A stretch of DNA of 64,000 bases, from positions 1 through 64,000 of the forward strand of contig CAMAMB010000003.1 of assembly GCA_945836755.1 (NCBI GenBank). The letters run 5' to 3'. Under the pieces are notes generated by a model that was not told the origin of the DNA, made no database searches, and saw only the letters and a list, made by a program, of their open reading frames with translations. Both the position numbers and the translations under genes were made by a program. The stretch's first letter is position 1; the number at the start of each line of letters is the position of its first letter. Of this stretch, positions 43,095 to 52,799 are shown in pieces. Origin of the DNA: an uncultured Bacteroidales bacterium (GTDB taxonomy: Bacteria > Bacteroidota > Bacteroidia > Bacteroidales > Bacteroidaceae).

Positions 43095-45665
43095 TTATTT
43101 CCGTCCGTTGACAGCCTTGGCCACTCCTTCGGCCGACTGCAGGAGATAGGTGCCGGCGGGCAGGTTGTCGTTCCAGCCGGCTACGCGACTGCGGCGCAGC
43201 ATGCGTCCGTCTATGCTGTAGACGGTCACTTCGGTCTCGGGGCTGAGTTTGTCTATGGTGAGCTCGTGGATGTCGGCGTTGTCGCTGAGCACGACCTCCT
43301 GCCATTCGCTCCACATGGTGGGTGCTTCCGCCTTCTCGGCGCGCACGCGCCAGCGGTAGGTGGCGTTTTTCTCCAGGTTGGTGAAGTCGAGGTAGCAGGC
43401 CGTAAGTCCCTCTGCGGTCTGTATACCTCCCGTGGCGCCTCCGGCCGAGGGGTCGCCCACTTCGTCGAGGGTGTAGGTGCCGTTGTAGACGGCCACTTTC
43501 TCGAGATAGCCGCGGGCTGCGGGCAGGAACTTCAGCATGTAGGGCACGCCTATGCCTTCGAAGTTGACCACCTGGGGAGTGCCATTCATGACGATGGTCT
43601 GGGTGGGGGCTATGCTTACGCCGCCGGCGTTGGTGATGTAGATTTTCAATGTCTTGGTAGCTCCCACTTCGGGGTGGGCCAGGATGTAGACGGTGACGGT
43701 TCCTGTCTCGGGGGCTTGCATGGTGGGGCTGATGGCGTAGCCTGTGGATCCGCTCTTGCCTACCTTGAGGCCCTTGAGGCCCTTGAAGAGGTTGTAGCCG
43801 GTCCATCCCGGCACGCTGAGGTAGGAGTCGAGCGACGAGGCTATGCTGGTGGTGCCGTCGGCGGTCAGTCCGTCGGCCAGCGCGGAGAAGTCGGTGAGCA
43901 TGTCGGGGGCTAAGCCTGATGTCGACATGGCAAGCTTCGACTCTACGGTGTAGGTGAGGGCGCCTTCGACGGGTTTCCAGGCGGCGCGGAAGGCGGTGGA
44001 GGTGACGCGCTGTGCGGGTGCGCCGTCAATTTCGGGTGCGGGGTCTTTGGCTCCGCCGTTGAAGACGAAGGAGATGAGGCCGTCGACTTCAGAGATTTGC
44101 TCGATGGGACGATGGAGGAACTTGGTGCCGTCGGAGTTAGCGTTGTAGAGGGTGGCGGCGGGGCTGGTGTAATCGGTGAGTGCGGTCACGTTTCTACTAC
44201 CGGGGAAGGGGTCGCCCTTGACGCCGGACATGGTGGAGGCGGCAGAGTTGCCGTCGGCAGCCACCACGGTGCAGCGTTGGTGGGAGGGGTCGTCGTTGGG
44301 CCCGTTGTTAATCCAGGCGCTGCGGTTGTAGTCTATGTGGAAGACGAGCAGGCCGTGGCCGTAGAGCTGTGCGTCGGTGCCTTCCTGCTGACGGTTTTCG
44401 AGTATGTAGTACTCGTTGCGGTTGGCCTGATTATAGACGACGTAAGCCTCGGGCTCCTGGGTGAGGGGCTTCATCTGCGTGATGGTTTTTCCTTCGTCGA
44501 GCTCGCGTAGCTCGAGCCAGCCGCAGAAGGAGCGTTCGTAGGCTGTGTAACCGCAGGGGCTCTTTGAGTTGTTGAGGTGGCAGCCTGAGTCCATGACGTC
44601 CCAGAATCCGGTGCCGACTCCGCCGCTGTAGTCGATGTCGTAGAAGTCGGGCAGGAAGAGGCAGTGGCTGAACTCGTGGGTGGGGGTGCCTATGCCCCCG
44701 AGTTTGGTGGTGTTGGTGTGCAGCTCATTGCCGCAGGCGTAGCGGTTGACGGTCACTCCGTCGGCGCGCAAGACTGAGCCTGTGCCGTAACGTAGGTAGT
44801 AGGCGTGCGGCCATATGGTGTTGGGATCGGAGCCCGTATAGGCTTCTCCCTCGCCGGCATAGAGCACGTAGAAGTTCTCCACCTCGCCGTCGCCGTCCCA
44901 GTCGTAGTCTTTGTAGTTGACTATGTCGTCGGCCAGCCTGGCAGCCTCCTTGACCATGTCAGAGGCGTGGACATCGTTGCCGGCGCTGCCGTCGTTGGCG
45001 CCGTAGTAGGCCATGGTGTTGCTGACGGTCACGGGGCCTACTACGTCAAACTCCACGTCGAACTGGCCGTACGACTGGGCCTTGAAGTAATCTCTGACGC
45101 TGCCCGTGGCCCCTTCGAAGTTGAAGCCTTCCTGGTTGAACATGTTGTTCATAACCTCCGGCGTGTGGTCGGGACGGAACTTGACGTCAGTGAAATTGAC
45201 GAGGATGACGAGGCCCTTCTTCTGGCCTTTCCATCCGCCGGCGGGCTGGTCGCCGATGGCCTTTACCTTGATGCCTGCGTTGCGGTCGGCAGTGAGGGGA
45301 GCCATCTTGGTGGCGCGTGCGGCTTTTCCGAGCTCGTTGAGGTCGGTGCGTGAGGCTGTCCGTAGGCTGACGAAGCTCTGCTCGTCGGCATTGCGGAGGT
45401 CGGCGGTGTGGGCGAGGCGGTCGGTGGCCGTAAGGGCGTTGGCCTCGCGCCGTGCATAGACGTAAGCGCCGGCGGCGTTACGCACGACGGGAATGCCGTC
45501 GAGGGTTTCGTAGAAGTGGAAGAACTCGTCGCCGCGCATCTTGACGGTGAGCTCTGTGCCGTCGGGCTGCTTCACGGTCTTGGTGAGGGGATAGACCGGA
45601 ACGGCCGTGGCAGTCAGCGAGAGGGCGGCGGAGAGAAGGGAAGTGAGTAGAAAGCGTTTCATCAT
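43095..45665 (-). CDS. Secreted M6-like metalloprotease with probable T9SS sorting tail
   Basis: About 855 residues. Signal peptide (FLLTSLLSAALSLTATA), a propeptide to about 125, then the protease: GLVILVNFTDVKF, VRDYFKAQSYGQFD, and the zinc site HEFSHCLFLPDFYD (HExxHxxxLPD; HEFSH at 329-333). Further LGG-like and jelly-roll segments follow. The last 75 residues (ELTIDKLSPETEVTVYSIDGRML ... NLPAGTYLLQ ... NGRK) look like a type A C-terminal sorting domain of the type IX system. Start is one of two adjacent ATGs (45665 or 45662). It probably degrades host or dietary protein outside the cell. Confidence 0.88.
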   Translation of the reverse strand: MMKRFLLTSLLSAALSLTATAVPVYPLTKTVKQPDGTELTVKMRGDEFFHFYETLDGIPVVRNAAGAYVYARREANALTATDRLAHTADLRNADEQSFVSLRTASRTDLNELGKAARATKMAPLTADRNAGIKVKAIGDQPAGGWKGQKKGLVILVNFTDVKFRPDHTPEVMNNMFNQEGFNFEGATGSVRDYFKAQSYGQFDVEFDVVGPVTVSNTMAYYGANDGSAGNDVHASDMVKEAARLADDIVNYKDYDWDGDGEVENFYVLYAGEGEAYTGSDPNTIWPHAYYLRYGTGSVLRADGVTVNRYACGNELHTNTTKLGGIGTPTHEFSHCLFLPDFYDIDYSGGVGTGFWDVMDSGCHLNNSKSPCGYTAYERSFCGWLELRELDEGKTITQMKPLTQEPEAYVVYNQANRNEYYILENRQQEGTDAQLYGHGLLVFHIDYNRSAWINNGPNDDPSHQRCTVVAADGNSAASTMSGVKGDPFPGSRNVTALTDYTSPAATLYNANSDGTKFLHRPIEQISEVDGLISFVFNGGAKDPAPEIDGAPAQRVTSTAFRAAWKPVEGALTYTVESKLAMSTSGLAPDMLTDFSALADGLTADGTTSIASSLDSYLSVPGWTGYNLFKGLKGLKVGKSGSTGYAISPTMQAPETGTVTVYILAHPEVGATKTLKIYITNAGGVSIAPTQTIVMNGTPQVVNFEGIGVPYMLKFLPAARGYLEKVAVYNGTYTLDEVGDPSAGGATGGIQTAEGLTACYLDFTNLEKNATYRWRVRAEKAEAPTMWSEWQEVVLSDNADIHELTIDKLSPETEVTVYSIDGRMLRRSRVAGWNDNLPAGTYLLQSAEGVAKAVNGRK

Positions 45666-45754
45666 GAGTGGGTGTAAGGGTGGATGACTATGCCGTGGTG
45701 GCGAACAGGCGGCCCGCTGGTAGCAAAGTGTTCGGGCGAGGCCGTATAACGCGG

Positions 45755-45762
45755 CAAAAATA
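45755..45762 (-). promoter_or_regulatory. Promoter -7 box of the metalloprotease gene
   Basis: On the minus strand TATTTTTG fits TAnnTTTG, about 90 bp upstream of the ATG. It lies inside the stop-free frame that continues from sbcC. Confidence 0.6.
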
Positions 45763-45877
45763 CAAACATTCTGCATATACGGCGACGCGCATAGTTAAAA
45801 AAGTGTGGTTGAGGCGGCGCGGCGATGCCCGGGCTGCCTGGCGGGCGTGGGGCAAAGGGGCGCGGGGTGAGCGGAAG

Positions 45878-45961
45878 GTTGGTCGTCGGTAGTGGAAGGG
45901 CAGTCGGCTTGAGCGGAAGGTTGGTCGTCGGTAGCGGAAGGGCATTCGGCTTGAGCGGAAG
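45878..45961. repeat. Two 42-bp (four 21-bp) repeats behind sbcC
   Basis: On the minus strand the units start with CTTCCGCT at 45961, 45940, 45919 and 45898 and a partial unit follows at 45877. Two alternating 21-bp versions make a 42-bp repeat. In the frame of sbcC, past its stop, they read LPLKPNA-LPLPTTN twice. This frame stays open for 102 codons to a TGA that overlaps the protease start codon. Confidence 0.85.
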
Positions 45962-45970
45962 GGGTGGGGC

Positions 45971-48900
45971 TCAGCGTATTTCTATGAGCGAGCTTCCCGT
46001 GCCGCCGAGCTTGCGGCGCAGGTGTATGCGGGGCGAGATTTGGCGGCGTATCTGCTCGGTGTGGCTGATGACGCCGACTTTGCGGCCCTGCATGGTCTCG
46101 AGGGCAGAGAGGGTAGCCATGACGAGGTCTAACGACTCGTTGTCGAGATTGCCGAAGCCCTCGTCGATGAAGAGGGCGCCGATGTGGAAAGTGCCCGACG
46201 AGAGCGTGGCGAGGCCTAAGGCGAGGGCGAGACTGACGACGAACGTCTCTCCGCCCGAGAGCGAGGGCACGTAGCGGTGTGTGTCGAAGAGGTAGTGGTC
46301 GATGACTTCGAGGGTGAGCGTGCCGGGCCTGTTGTAGAGTGCATAGCGTGGCGAGAGGGTGGATAGGTGGCGGTTAGCGTGAGCCACCAAGGTGCTGAAG
46401 GTGTAGCTCTGGGCCATGGTGCGGAAGCGCTTGCCGTCGGCGCTGCCGTATAGCTCGTTGAGGCGGCGCCACTCGGCGGCGTTGCGGGAGGCTTCGTCGA
46501 GTCTGGCTTGCAGGCCCTCGGCGCGCTTGGTGCAGGTGTGGTGGAGAGTGAGCTTAGTGCGCAGGGCGGCGAGCTGCTCGTCGAGGGCCTGGAGCCGCGC
46601 AGTGGTTTCGGTGAGCTGCTGTTGGAGGTCGCTGCACTGCCGGACGAAGTCGTCGTCGGCTTTGGTGAGGCCGGTGTCAAAGGGGCGGTCGGGGTTGGCC
46701 CGCAGGGCGAGCAGCTGCTGACGTGCCTGGTCGAGACGGTTCTCTGTGAGCAGTCGTTGCTCCTCAAGCCCGCGCAGCTTGAGCCGCAGGGCCTTCCAGT
46801 CGCGTGTATCGGTGAAGAGCTCGGTCAGTTCGGTCATGCTGATGGGTGCATGTTCGGCGTTGTAGCGCAGCACGAGGAGGTCGAGCTGCTGGCGGCAGTC
46901 GCGCAGCCGTTGCTGGGCGTCGGTGCGCGATGCGGCGAGGTTGTCGATGACGCCCATTATCTGATGGATGGAACGGCCCTCGGCTTCGGCTTCCTGCTGT
47001 GCCTCCTGCTGTGCGAGGCGTGCCGAGCGCACTGCCTGCTGTAGCTGTTCGGCTTCCTCCTTGGGCGTGGTGGTGCCAAAGAGGCGTGTCAGTTCTTCCT
47101 GCTTTCGCTTGAGCTCGTCTTGTGCGGCGTTGCGTGCCTCGCGGCAGTCGGCGAGGTGTTGTTGTGCTTCTGCGAGGCTCTGGGTGGCGTTTTTGATTTC
47201 CTCGCGCAGTAAGGTCTCGGAGCGTTCGGCCTCGTCGAGGGTGCTGCATGTACGGTTCCAGTCGTCGTGGAGGGCTGTGAGCCTGAGGCGGAGGGTGTCA
47301 GCGTTGTTGCGCCATAGCGTGTACCATCCGGAGAGGGTTACCATTTCGTCGAGGTCGGTGTAGAGCTGCGAGCAGGAGCGGTCGCTGACGCTGATGATGG
47401 ATGCCAGTTCGGTGAGGGCTGCTTCGGCTATTTGGTCTTCGGTGCGCAGCTTGCTCAGGGCCTGGTGGTTGCGGTCCATGACGTCGTCGAGGTCGGCGAT
47501 GGCCTCATTGAGGCGGTTGATGTGCCCTTGGTGGAAGTTATAAGTCTCGAGTTCCTGTCGAGCGAGTACGGCTTCGCGGGTGATGCCGGCTATGAGCAGT
47601 TCGATGGTGGTGCGTCGCGTGTCGCTGCTGACCATGGGCGAGCAGTCTGCGAGGGATGGGTCGAGGTTGGCGCAGGTTTTCCACTCTTCGACGTCGGCCT
47701 CCTGTCTGGCTGTGATGCGTTGCAGTTCGGCTTTGCCGCTCTGGATGCGTGCTACGTCGGCTGCGATGTCTTCCCGGAGGGTGGCGAGGTCTGTGCGCTG
47801 CTTTTCGAGTTGCAGGCTGACCTTTTCGTAGTCTTTGGAGAGGTTGCTGATGAGTTCTCCGAGGTGTTGCTCAGTCTCTGTGTGGTAGGGGTGGTGTGTG
47901 CCGCCGCATACGGGGCATGGTGTGCCCTCTTTGAGGCTCTGTCTGAGGCGGACGATGTTGTCGGAGCTGCTGAAGGTGTAGGCTGTGCGGGCTCTCTCGT
48001 AGGCTTCGTGGGTTACCTCGAAGACGGCCTGCATGCGCTGTTCGTCGTTGCGCTTTCGGGCCAGTTCTCCCTCGTTTCGTTGCAGGTCGGCGCGTATGGC
48101 TGCGATGGCGGCATAGCCTTCGCTGATGTGTTGCCATAGCACGGCGGCTCGTTTGAGGGCGTCGAGTTTGTTTTGGCTGTTGGCGGCGCGTTGCTGGAGG
48201 TTTTCGGAGTTTTGTCCGCTGTTGCTCTGGCGGTGTATGAGCAGTTCGCTTTTAAGGGTCGATAGTTTAGCCTCGTAGTCGTGGCGTTGCTTTTCGTTTT
48301 GCTCTATTCGCCTTTTGAGGTCGGTGCGCCGCTGCTGGAGTGCCACCTGCTTGAGGTGGCTGTCGGAGTTGCGCGTCGACTCTGTGAGCAGCATGGCCAG
48401 TTTGTCCTTGATGAGATCGAATTTTTCGAACATGAGGCGGTGCACGCTGAGCGACTGCTTGTGCAGGCCGAGGGTCTCCTTCTTTTTGAGCACGTCGCTG
48501 AGTTGTTCTTCGCGGCTTCTGAGGGCGGCTTGGCGGTCGAGCAGGTTTTTGCCGGTGGCTGTGAGCTGTTGTTCGTAGCGTCTGAGTTGTTTTTCGGAGG
48601 TAGTGATTTCTCCGGTGAGTATATGGCCGCGGTCGATGATGGTTTGTCGTTGTTGCTGGTGCTGCTCGGCCTCGGTGGTGCGCTCTCTGAGCACTTCGAG
48701 CTGTGCTTGCAGCTTATGGAGCTGTGCGTTGGCCTGACGCAGCTGAAGGCCGGCCTCCTGTTCCTGTTGCTTGATGTTGTCGGTGTCGGCCTTGCGCATG
48801 ATCATCTCGTGGTAGAGGTTTTGCATGGGCAGCACCGAGTCGTAGCGGTCGAGTTTCTGTCGGTCAGCCTGCTGTGCCATGCAGGCTTTGGTGGCGGCGG

Positions 48901-49756
48901 CGAAGCGGCGTTCGTGGTTGGCCACGTTGTCGAGGGCCTCTGTATAGCTTTCGACCCACTGTTGCTGTTTGCGTAGCAGGTCTTCGCGTTCCTGGTCGGT
49001 AGTTCGCTGTGAGGTGAGCAGGGTGAGCTTTTCCTCCAGAGCCTTGAGCTCGTCGGGTTCAAGGCGGTCGTGGAGTATGCCGCGTATTTCGCTTTCGATG
49101 TCGCGGGTGTCGGCTTCGGCCTGAAGCATGGAGCGATAGATTTCGCTGCTGATGGCGCCGTAGACCTCGGTTCCCGTGAGTTTCTCGAGCAGGATGGCCT
49201 TGTCTGCCTGCTTGGCGCGCAGAAAGTTGGCGAAGCTGTTTTGAGCGAGGATGACTGTACGGGTAAACTGGTCGTAGTTGAGGCCGACGGCCTGCTCTAT
49301 GGTGTCGTTGATGTCGCTTCGGTCGTACGTCTCACGGCGCGGGGTGAGCATTTCGAGGCTGCGTTTGGGCGAGGCAAACTTTCCCGCGGCCGACACCCTT
49401 ATGCTCCACGTGGCTTCGTAGCGTTCGCCGCGCTCGTTGGCGAATACCACGGCGGCTCCGCCCTCGCGACATCCGCGGCGCAGCAGGTTGGCCACGTTGC
49501 CGGCCTGCACCTGTGGGAGCTGGGCGGCGTCGGCGGTGGCGGTGGTGTCTACGGCCACGCGCTCGGTGCCTTCGAAGCGTGGCGCCTTGTTATAGAGGGC
49601 CAGGCAGATGGCGTCGAGTATGGTCGACTTGCCTGTCCCTGTGGCCCCGGTGATGGCGAAGAGCCCGGCCGAGCGAAGCGGTTCTTCGTTGAAGTCAATG
49701 ACTTGCTTTCCTTCTATGGCTGTGAGATTGTGTATGGTGATGCGTTCGATGTGCAT
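45971..49756 (-). CDS. sbcC: SbcC-type nuclease subunit (Rad50-like ATPase)
   Basis: 1261 residues. Walker A GATGTGKST near residue 40, two long coiled-coil arms, the zinc-hook CPVC near residue 615, the ABC signature SLSGGETF near 1165 and Walker B LFIDEGFGNLD near 1200. It works with SbcD to open hairpins and trim DNA ends. It begins 13 bp after sbcD's stop. Long palindromic elements in this window would be natural substrates for the complex. Confidence 0.97.
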   Translation of the reverse strand: MHIERITIHNLTAIEGKQVIDFNEEPLRSAGLFAITGATGTGKSTILDAICLALYNKAPRFEGTERVAVDTTATADAAQLPQVQAGNVANLLRRGCREGGAAVVFANERGERYEATWSIRVSAAGKFASPKRSLEMLTPRRETYDRSDINDTIEQAVGLNYDQFTRTVILAQNSFANFLRAKQADKAILLEKLTGTEVYGAISSEIYRSMLQAEADTRDIESEIRGILHDRLEPDELKALEEKLTLLTSQRTTDQEREDLLRKQQQWVESYTEALDNVANHERRFAAATKACMAQQADRQKLDRYDSVLPMQNLYHEMIMRKADTDNIKQQEQEAGLQLRQANAQLHKLQAQLEVLRERTTEAEQHQQQRQTIIDRGHILTGEITTSEKQLRRYEQQLTATGKNLLDRQAALRSREEQLSDVLKKKETLGLHKQSLSVHRLMFEKFDLIKDKLAMLLTESTRNSDSHLKQVALQQRRTDLKRRIEQNEKQRHDYEAKLSTLKSELLIHRQSNSGQNSENLQQRAANSQNKLDALKRAAVLWQHISEGYAAIAAIRADLQRNEGELARKRNDEQRMQAVFEVTHEAYERARTAYTFSSSDNIVRLRQSLKEGTPCPVCGGTHHPYHTETEQHLGELISNLSKDYEKVSLQLEKQRTDLATLREDIAADVARIQSGKAELQRITARQEADVEEWKTCANLDPSLADCSPMVSSDTRRTTIELLIAGITREAVLARQELETYNFHQGHINRLNEAIADLDDVMDRNHQALSKLRTEDQIAEAALTELASIISVSDRSCSQLYTDLDEMVTLSGWYTLWRNNADTLRLRLTALHDDWNRTCSTLDEAERSETLLREEIKNATQSLAEAQQHLADCREARNAAQDELKRKQEELTRLFGTTTPKEEAEQLQQAVRSARLAQQEAQQEAEAEGRSIHQIMGVIDNLAASRTDAQQRLRDCRQQLDLLVLRYNAEHAPISMTELTELFTDTRDWKALRLKLRGLEEQRLLTENRLDQARQQLLALRANPDRPFDTGLTKADDDFVRQCSDLQQQLTETTARLQALDEQLAALRTKLTLHHTCTKRAEGLQARLDEASRNAAEWRRLNELYGSADGKRFRTMAQSYTFSTLVAHANRHLSTLSPRYALYNRPGTLTLEVIDHYLFDTHRYVPSLSGGETFVVSLALALGLATLSSGTFHIGALFIDEGFGNLDNESLDLVMATLSALETMQGRKVGVISHTEQIRRQISPRIHLRRKLGGTGSSLIEIR

Positions 49757-49769
49757 GGCGTGGGCTGTT

Positions 49770-51023
49770 TTAGGCGCGGTGTGTGGTATCGTCTTCGGCC
49801 ACTCTGCGTGCGGCTTCCATGAAGCGCTCTTTGAGGGCGGGGGGCAGGGGTGAGCCGTAGCGTAGGCTGAACACTTCTTCGGCCAGGGCCAGGGGGGTAA
49901 GGGTGGCCACGTCGGGCCGTGTCTCCGGCTCGCCGGCTTTGCGTCGTGCGTCGGGCAGGTCGCGCATGACGCGGCAGAAGTGAACGTCGCGGTCGGCCAG
50001 GGCGCGGAGCAGGTCGTTGACGAGCGTGGGCTCGGGCTGCTGTTCTCTCACACACAGCTCGAGGTAGGGGGCGGCGTCGGAGCAGGTCTCGCCCTTGCGT
50101 TGCGGCAGCCGTGCCACGAGGTCGAGTATTTCGTGGATGGTGGCGCTGCCATGTTCGGGCAGTCGCAGCAGGCGGCGCAAGGGGGAGTAGGAGAGGCGCG
50201 ATACGTGGGCCTGTCCCTCTTCGTCTATCTCGACCCACTGCACGCCGTGGTCGTAATTCAGTTCGCCGAACGACAGGGGCAGGGGGCTGCCTGCGTAGAA
50301 GGCCGGGCTGCCTTTGCCCACGGCCTGGGGCTTGTGTATGTGGCCGAGGGCGGTGTAGCTGACGTCGCGGCCCACTACGCCGACGCTGACACTCTCCTGG
50401 CCGCCCACGACGACGCGTTCCGAGTGGTCGTACTCGCATATCTCGGCGCCTGTGGCGTAGAAGTGGGACGCTGCCACCACGGGCAGCCCCTTGAATTCCG
50501 ACCGGCGCAGCTGTTTGTGGAGCGCGGTGAAGTAGTGGCTGAGTGCCTGCTCGCCGTTCATGCCGGCGGGGTAGTCGGAGCTGCGCAGGAAGGGCAGGGC
50601 GAAGCATACGCAGACGGCCTCCCCGCCTGCGAGGGTGGCGAGGGGCAGGATGTGGTAGTCGTAGTCGGGCACACCGGCCTCGGCGGTATGGTGGATGTGG
50701 CCTCTGACGTAGACGTTGTGGGTCTTGAGCAGGGCTGCCGGGGCTTCAAGGCGTCCGGCCGAGTCGTGGTTGCCGGCCAGGATGACTATTTGTAGACCGG
50801 GCACAGCCTCGGTGGCTTCGAGCAGGAAGTCGTAGAGCAGGCTCTCGGAGCGGGCCGAGGGGTTGGTCGTGTCAAACACGTCGCCGGCCACGATGAGTGC
50901 GTCGGGCCGCCGCTCCCTCAGCGTGGCGAGCAGCCAGGCCAGGAAGTGACGATGTTCGGCCGTACGGTCGTGGCCGTGGAAGGTATTGCCCAAGTGCCAG
51001 TCGGCAGTATGCAAGATTTTCAT
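49770..51023 (-). CDS. sbcD: SbcD-type nuclease subunit (Mre11-like)
   Basis: 417 residues. The metallophosphoesterase motifs are complete: HTADWHLG (residues 5-12), VAGDVFD (about 46-52), LAGNHDS (about 81-87) and later ALGHIHKPQ. It is the Mn2+-dependent nuclease partner of SbcC. Confidence 0.97.
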   Translation of the reverse strand: MKILHTADWHLGNTFHGHDRTAEHRHFLAWLLATLRERRPDALIVAGDVFDTTNPSARSESLLYDFLLEATEAVPGLQIVILAGNHDSAGRLEAPAALLKTHNVYVRGHIHHTAEAGVPDYDYHILPLATLAGGEAVCVCFALPFLRSSDYPAGMNGEQALSHYFTALHKQLRRSEFKGLPVVAASHFYATGAEICEYDHSERVVVGGQESVSVGVVGRDVSYTALGHIHKPQAVGKGSPAFYAGSPLPLSFGELNYDHGVQWVEIDEEGQAHVSRLSYSPLRRLLRLPEHGSATIHEILDLVARLPQRKGETCSDAAPYLELCVREQQPEPTLVNDLLRALADRDVHFCRVMRDLPDARRKAGEPETRPDVATLTPLALAEEVFSLRYGSPLPPALKERFMEAARRVAEDDTTHRA

Positions 51024-51051
51024 AGCGTCAACGAATGCTTTCTGTGAGGCG

Positions 51052-51059
51052 CAAAGTTA
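51052..51059 (-). promoter_or_regulatory. Promoter -7 box of sbcDC
   Basis: On the minus strand TAACTTTG fits TAnnTTTG, 29 bp before the sbcD start codon. From 51060 to 51347 no gene is seen; this stretch separates the divergent sbcDC and AraC promoters. Confidence 0.6.
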
Positions 51060-51351
51060 CTACTCGCCCTTGTAACTGCCGCGCCGCGCCCTCGGTTTTT
51101 GCGCACGAAAGGTGCAGGTCGCCCGCTCGCGCCTCCGGCTTCGTGCGCCGCCGCCGTCGGGAAGATGGCAGCCCGTCGTGGCCGCATGGCGCAGCCTCTC
51201 CGGCCGAGGCATACCTATATATATAATAGGCTCCGCTACTGTGGCCGGTGACGTCGTCCTTTGTGGCGAGGGGGAGAGGGTAGGGTGGGGCTGCCGCCAT
51301 GCTCCGGCCCGCCTCCACGGCCCTTGCGCGGAGAAAGAGTGTGGCCGTTGC

Positions 51352-51381
51352 TTGTCAGCAGAAAGCCTTTTGTTATATTTG
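51352..51381 (+). promoter_or_regulatory. Promoter of the AraC-type regulator
   Basis: TTG (51352-51354) and TATATTTG (51374-51381) have 19 bp between them, matching the Bacteroidetes -33/-7 pattern. The ATG is 49 bp downstream. Confidence 0.65.
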
Positions 51382-51429
51382 CACATACCTCCCTGCCTGC
51401 GGGGCAGCGGTGGCTCTCACTCCACGACC

Positions 51430-52545
51430 ATGACACCCACCTTCTACGACCTTCTCTCTGAAGCATGCGCCCACTACGTCAGAGGCTTCATGAGCTGCTT
51501 TTTTCTCATCCTCTGTTTCAGGCTGAGAAGGGAGAGGCACGCCGACTCTACCCACCGCTGGCTCTACTACGCCACGCTGGCCGCCACCTTAGCCGTCTTC
51601 AAAGACCTGGTCTTCGTCGTTCCCGTGGTCAAGGACATGGGGATGGTCAATGCGGCGGTGCAGATTGTCGACCTTGCCACCATTTCGGTGGTCATGGTCT
51701 TCTTCTTAGAGGCTGTCTTCCCCGGCCGCAATTATGCCCGGGCCATACTTTGCGTCTTTCTGCTCCAGCTGTTGTTGCTGCCGCTGAGTGCCGTCATCGG
51801 CATCGACACTGCCCGCCGCGTGGGCTACATCGCGGCGCAGGTCCTGAACGTGGGTGTCAGCCTCGGTGTGGCGGCGGGTGTCATCATGCGCCGTCGTTAC
51901 ATCAAGCAGCACCTCTCTTACTCGCAAGGCGTCGATGTGACGTGGGTGCTGATATGCTGCCTCATCTTCTTCGTTGAGCAGCTGCTCTACTCGTTTGCCT
52001 TCTACGACACCACGTGGACGGGCGAGGCCGTCTACGACGTAGTGCTCATGCTCATGTGGACCTTTATGTACAAGAGCAGCCGCCACCTCGCGCCCCTGCG
52101 CGCCTTTGCCCGGGCCGAGGCTGCCCCCCTCGCTGCCAACGAGGCCGCTCCCGGTCCTGCGGCCGCTGCCGACGGCGGAGAGCCCGACATGCTGGCCGCC
52201 CGCTACGAACTGATAGAGAAGGGGCTGGCACGCTGCATGATGCAGGAGAAGCTCTATCTCAGAACCAATCTCAGCATCTTCGAAGTGGCTCAGGCCGTCG
52301 GCACCAACAAGACCTACCTCTCCGACTATCTGAACAACCGGATAAACACCTCCTTCTATGACTACATCAACGAGCTGAGGGTGGAATACGCCTGCCGCCT
52401 CATTGAGCGCATGGACCGCGACAACCGGCTGACCATGGGCGAGGTGGCCCAAGCTTGCGGCTTCGGCTCAGACAGCACCTTCCACCGCCAGTTTGTGCGC
52501 ACCATGGACGTCACGCCCAAGAAGTACTACCGTCAGACCCACTGA
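51430..52545 (+). CDS. Membrane-anchored AraC-family regulator
   Basis: 371 residues. About six or seven hydrophobic helices occupy residues 15-220, then an Ala/Pro-rich linker (about 230-255), then a C-terminal AraC DNA-binding domain with two helix-turn-helices (FEVAQAVGTNKTYLSDYLN and MGEVAQACGFGSDSTFHRQF). It probably senses a membrane-soluble signal or membrane state and binds DNA at the membrane. The start at 51430 follows the promoter; the longer frame reads back through it. No target gene is adjacent. Confidence 0.88.
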   Translation: MTPTFYDLLSEACAHYVRGFMSCFFLILCFRLRRERHADSTHRWLYYATLAATLAVFKDLVFVVPVVKDMGMVNAAVQIVDLATISVVMVFFLEAVFPGRNYARAILCVFLLQLLLLPLSAVIGIDTARRVGYIAAQVLNVGVSLGVAAGVIMRRRYIKQHLSYSQGVDVTWVLICCLIFFVEQLLYSFAFYDTTWTGEAVYDVVLMLMWTFMYKSSRHLAPLRAFARAEAAPLAANEAAPGPAAAADGGEPDMLAARYELIEKGLARCMMQEKLYLRTNLSIFEVAQAVGTNKTYLSDYLNNRINTSFYDYINELRVEYACRLIERMDRDNRLTMGEVAQACGFGSDSTFHRQFVRTMDVTPKKYYRQTH

Positions 52546-52711
52546 GGCCGCGCAGGCCTCACCCATAGCCTCAGAGGTACAAGTCGTCGCCTTAGACGAG
52601 CCAAGTGAAGGCACAAAGAGCATATTTCCCCCCTTTTCATCGAATAAACAAGGCTATGCCGTACGCTCTGACTGACGGTGCAGCCTCGCTTCATATATAT
52701 GTGGGAATACT

Positions 52712-52799
52712 TAGATGTACATGTAGTTTTTCTTAGATGTACATGTAGTTTTTTCTAGATGTACATGTAGTTTTTCCTGGATGTACATGTAGGGAAAAT
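52712..52799. repeat. 22-bp TGTACATGTA tandem array (copy C)
   Basis: Four units of 22 bp start at 52712, 52734, 52756 and 52778. Three begin TAG, the last TGG and is followed by GGGAAAAT, like the last unit of copy B. Between 52546-52711 nothing else is recognised. 52800-53103 has no gene but holds nested inverted repeats GAAGATTTT/AAAATCTTC (53023-53031, 53065-53073) and AAGCAATT/AATTGCTT (53042-53049, 53090-53097). Confidence 0.9.

Noticed and set aside
1-52799. TAGATGTACATGTAG arrays as CRISPR
   Set aside because: Spacers are only seven bases and nearly identical, the unit is 22 bp, and no cas gene is in the window.
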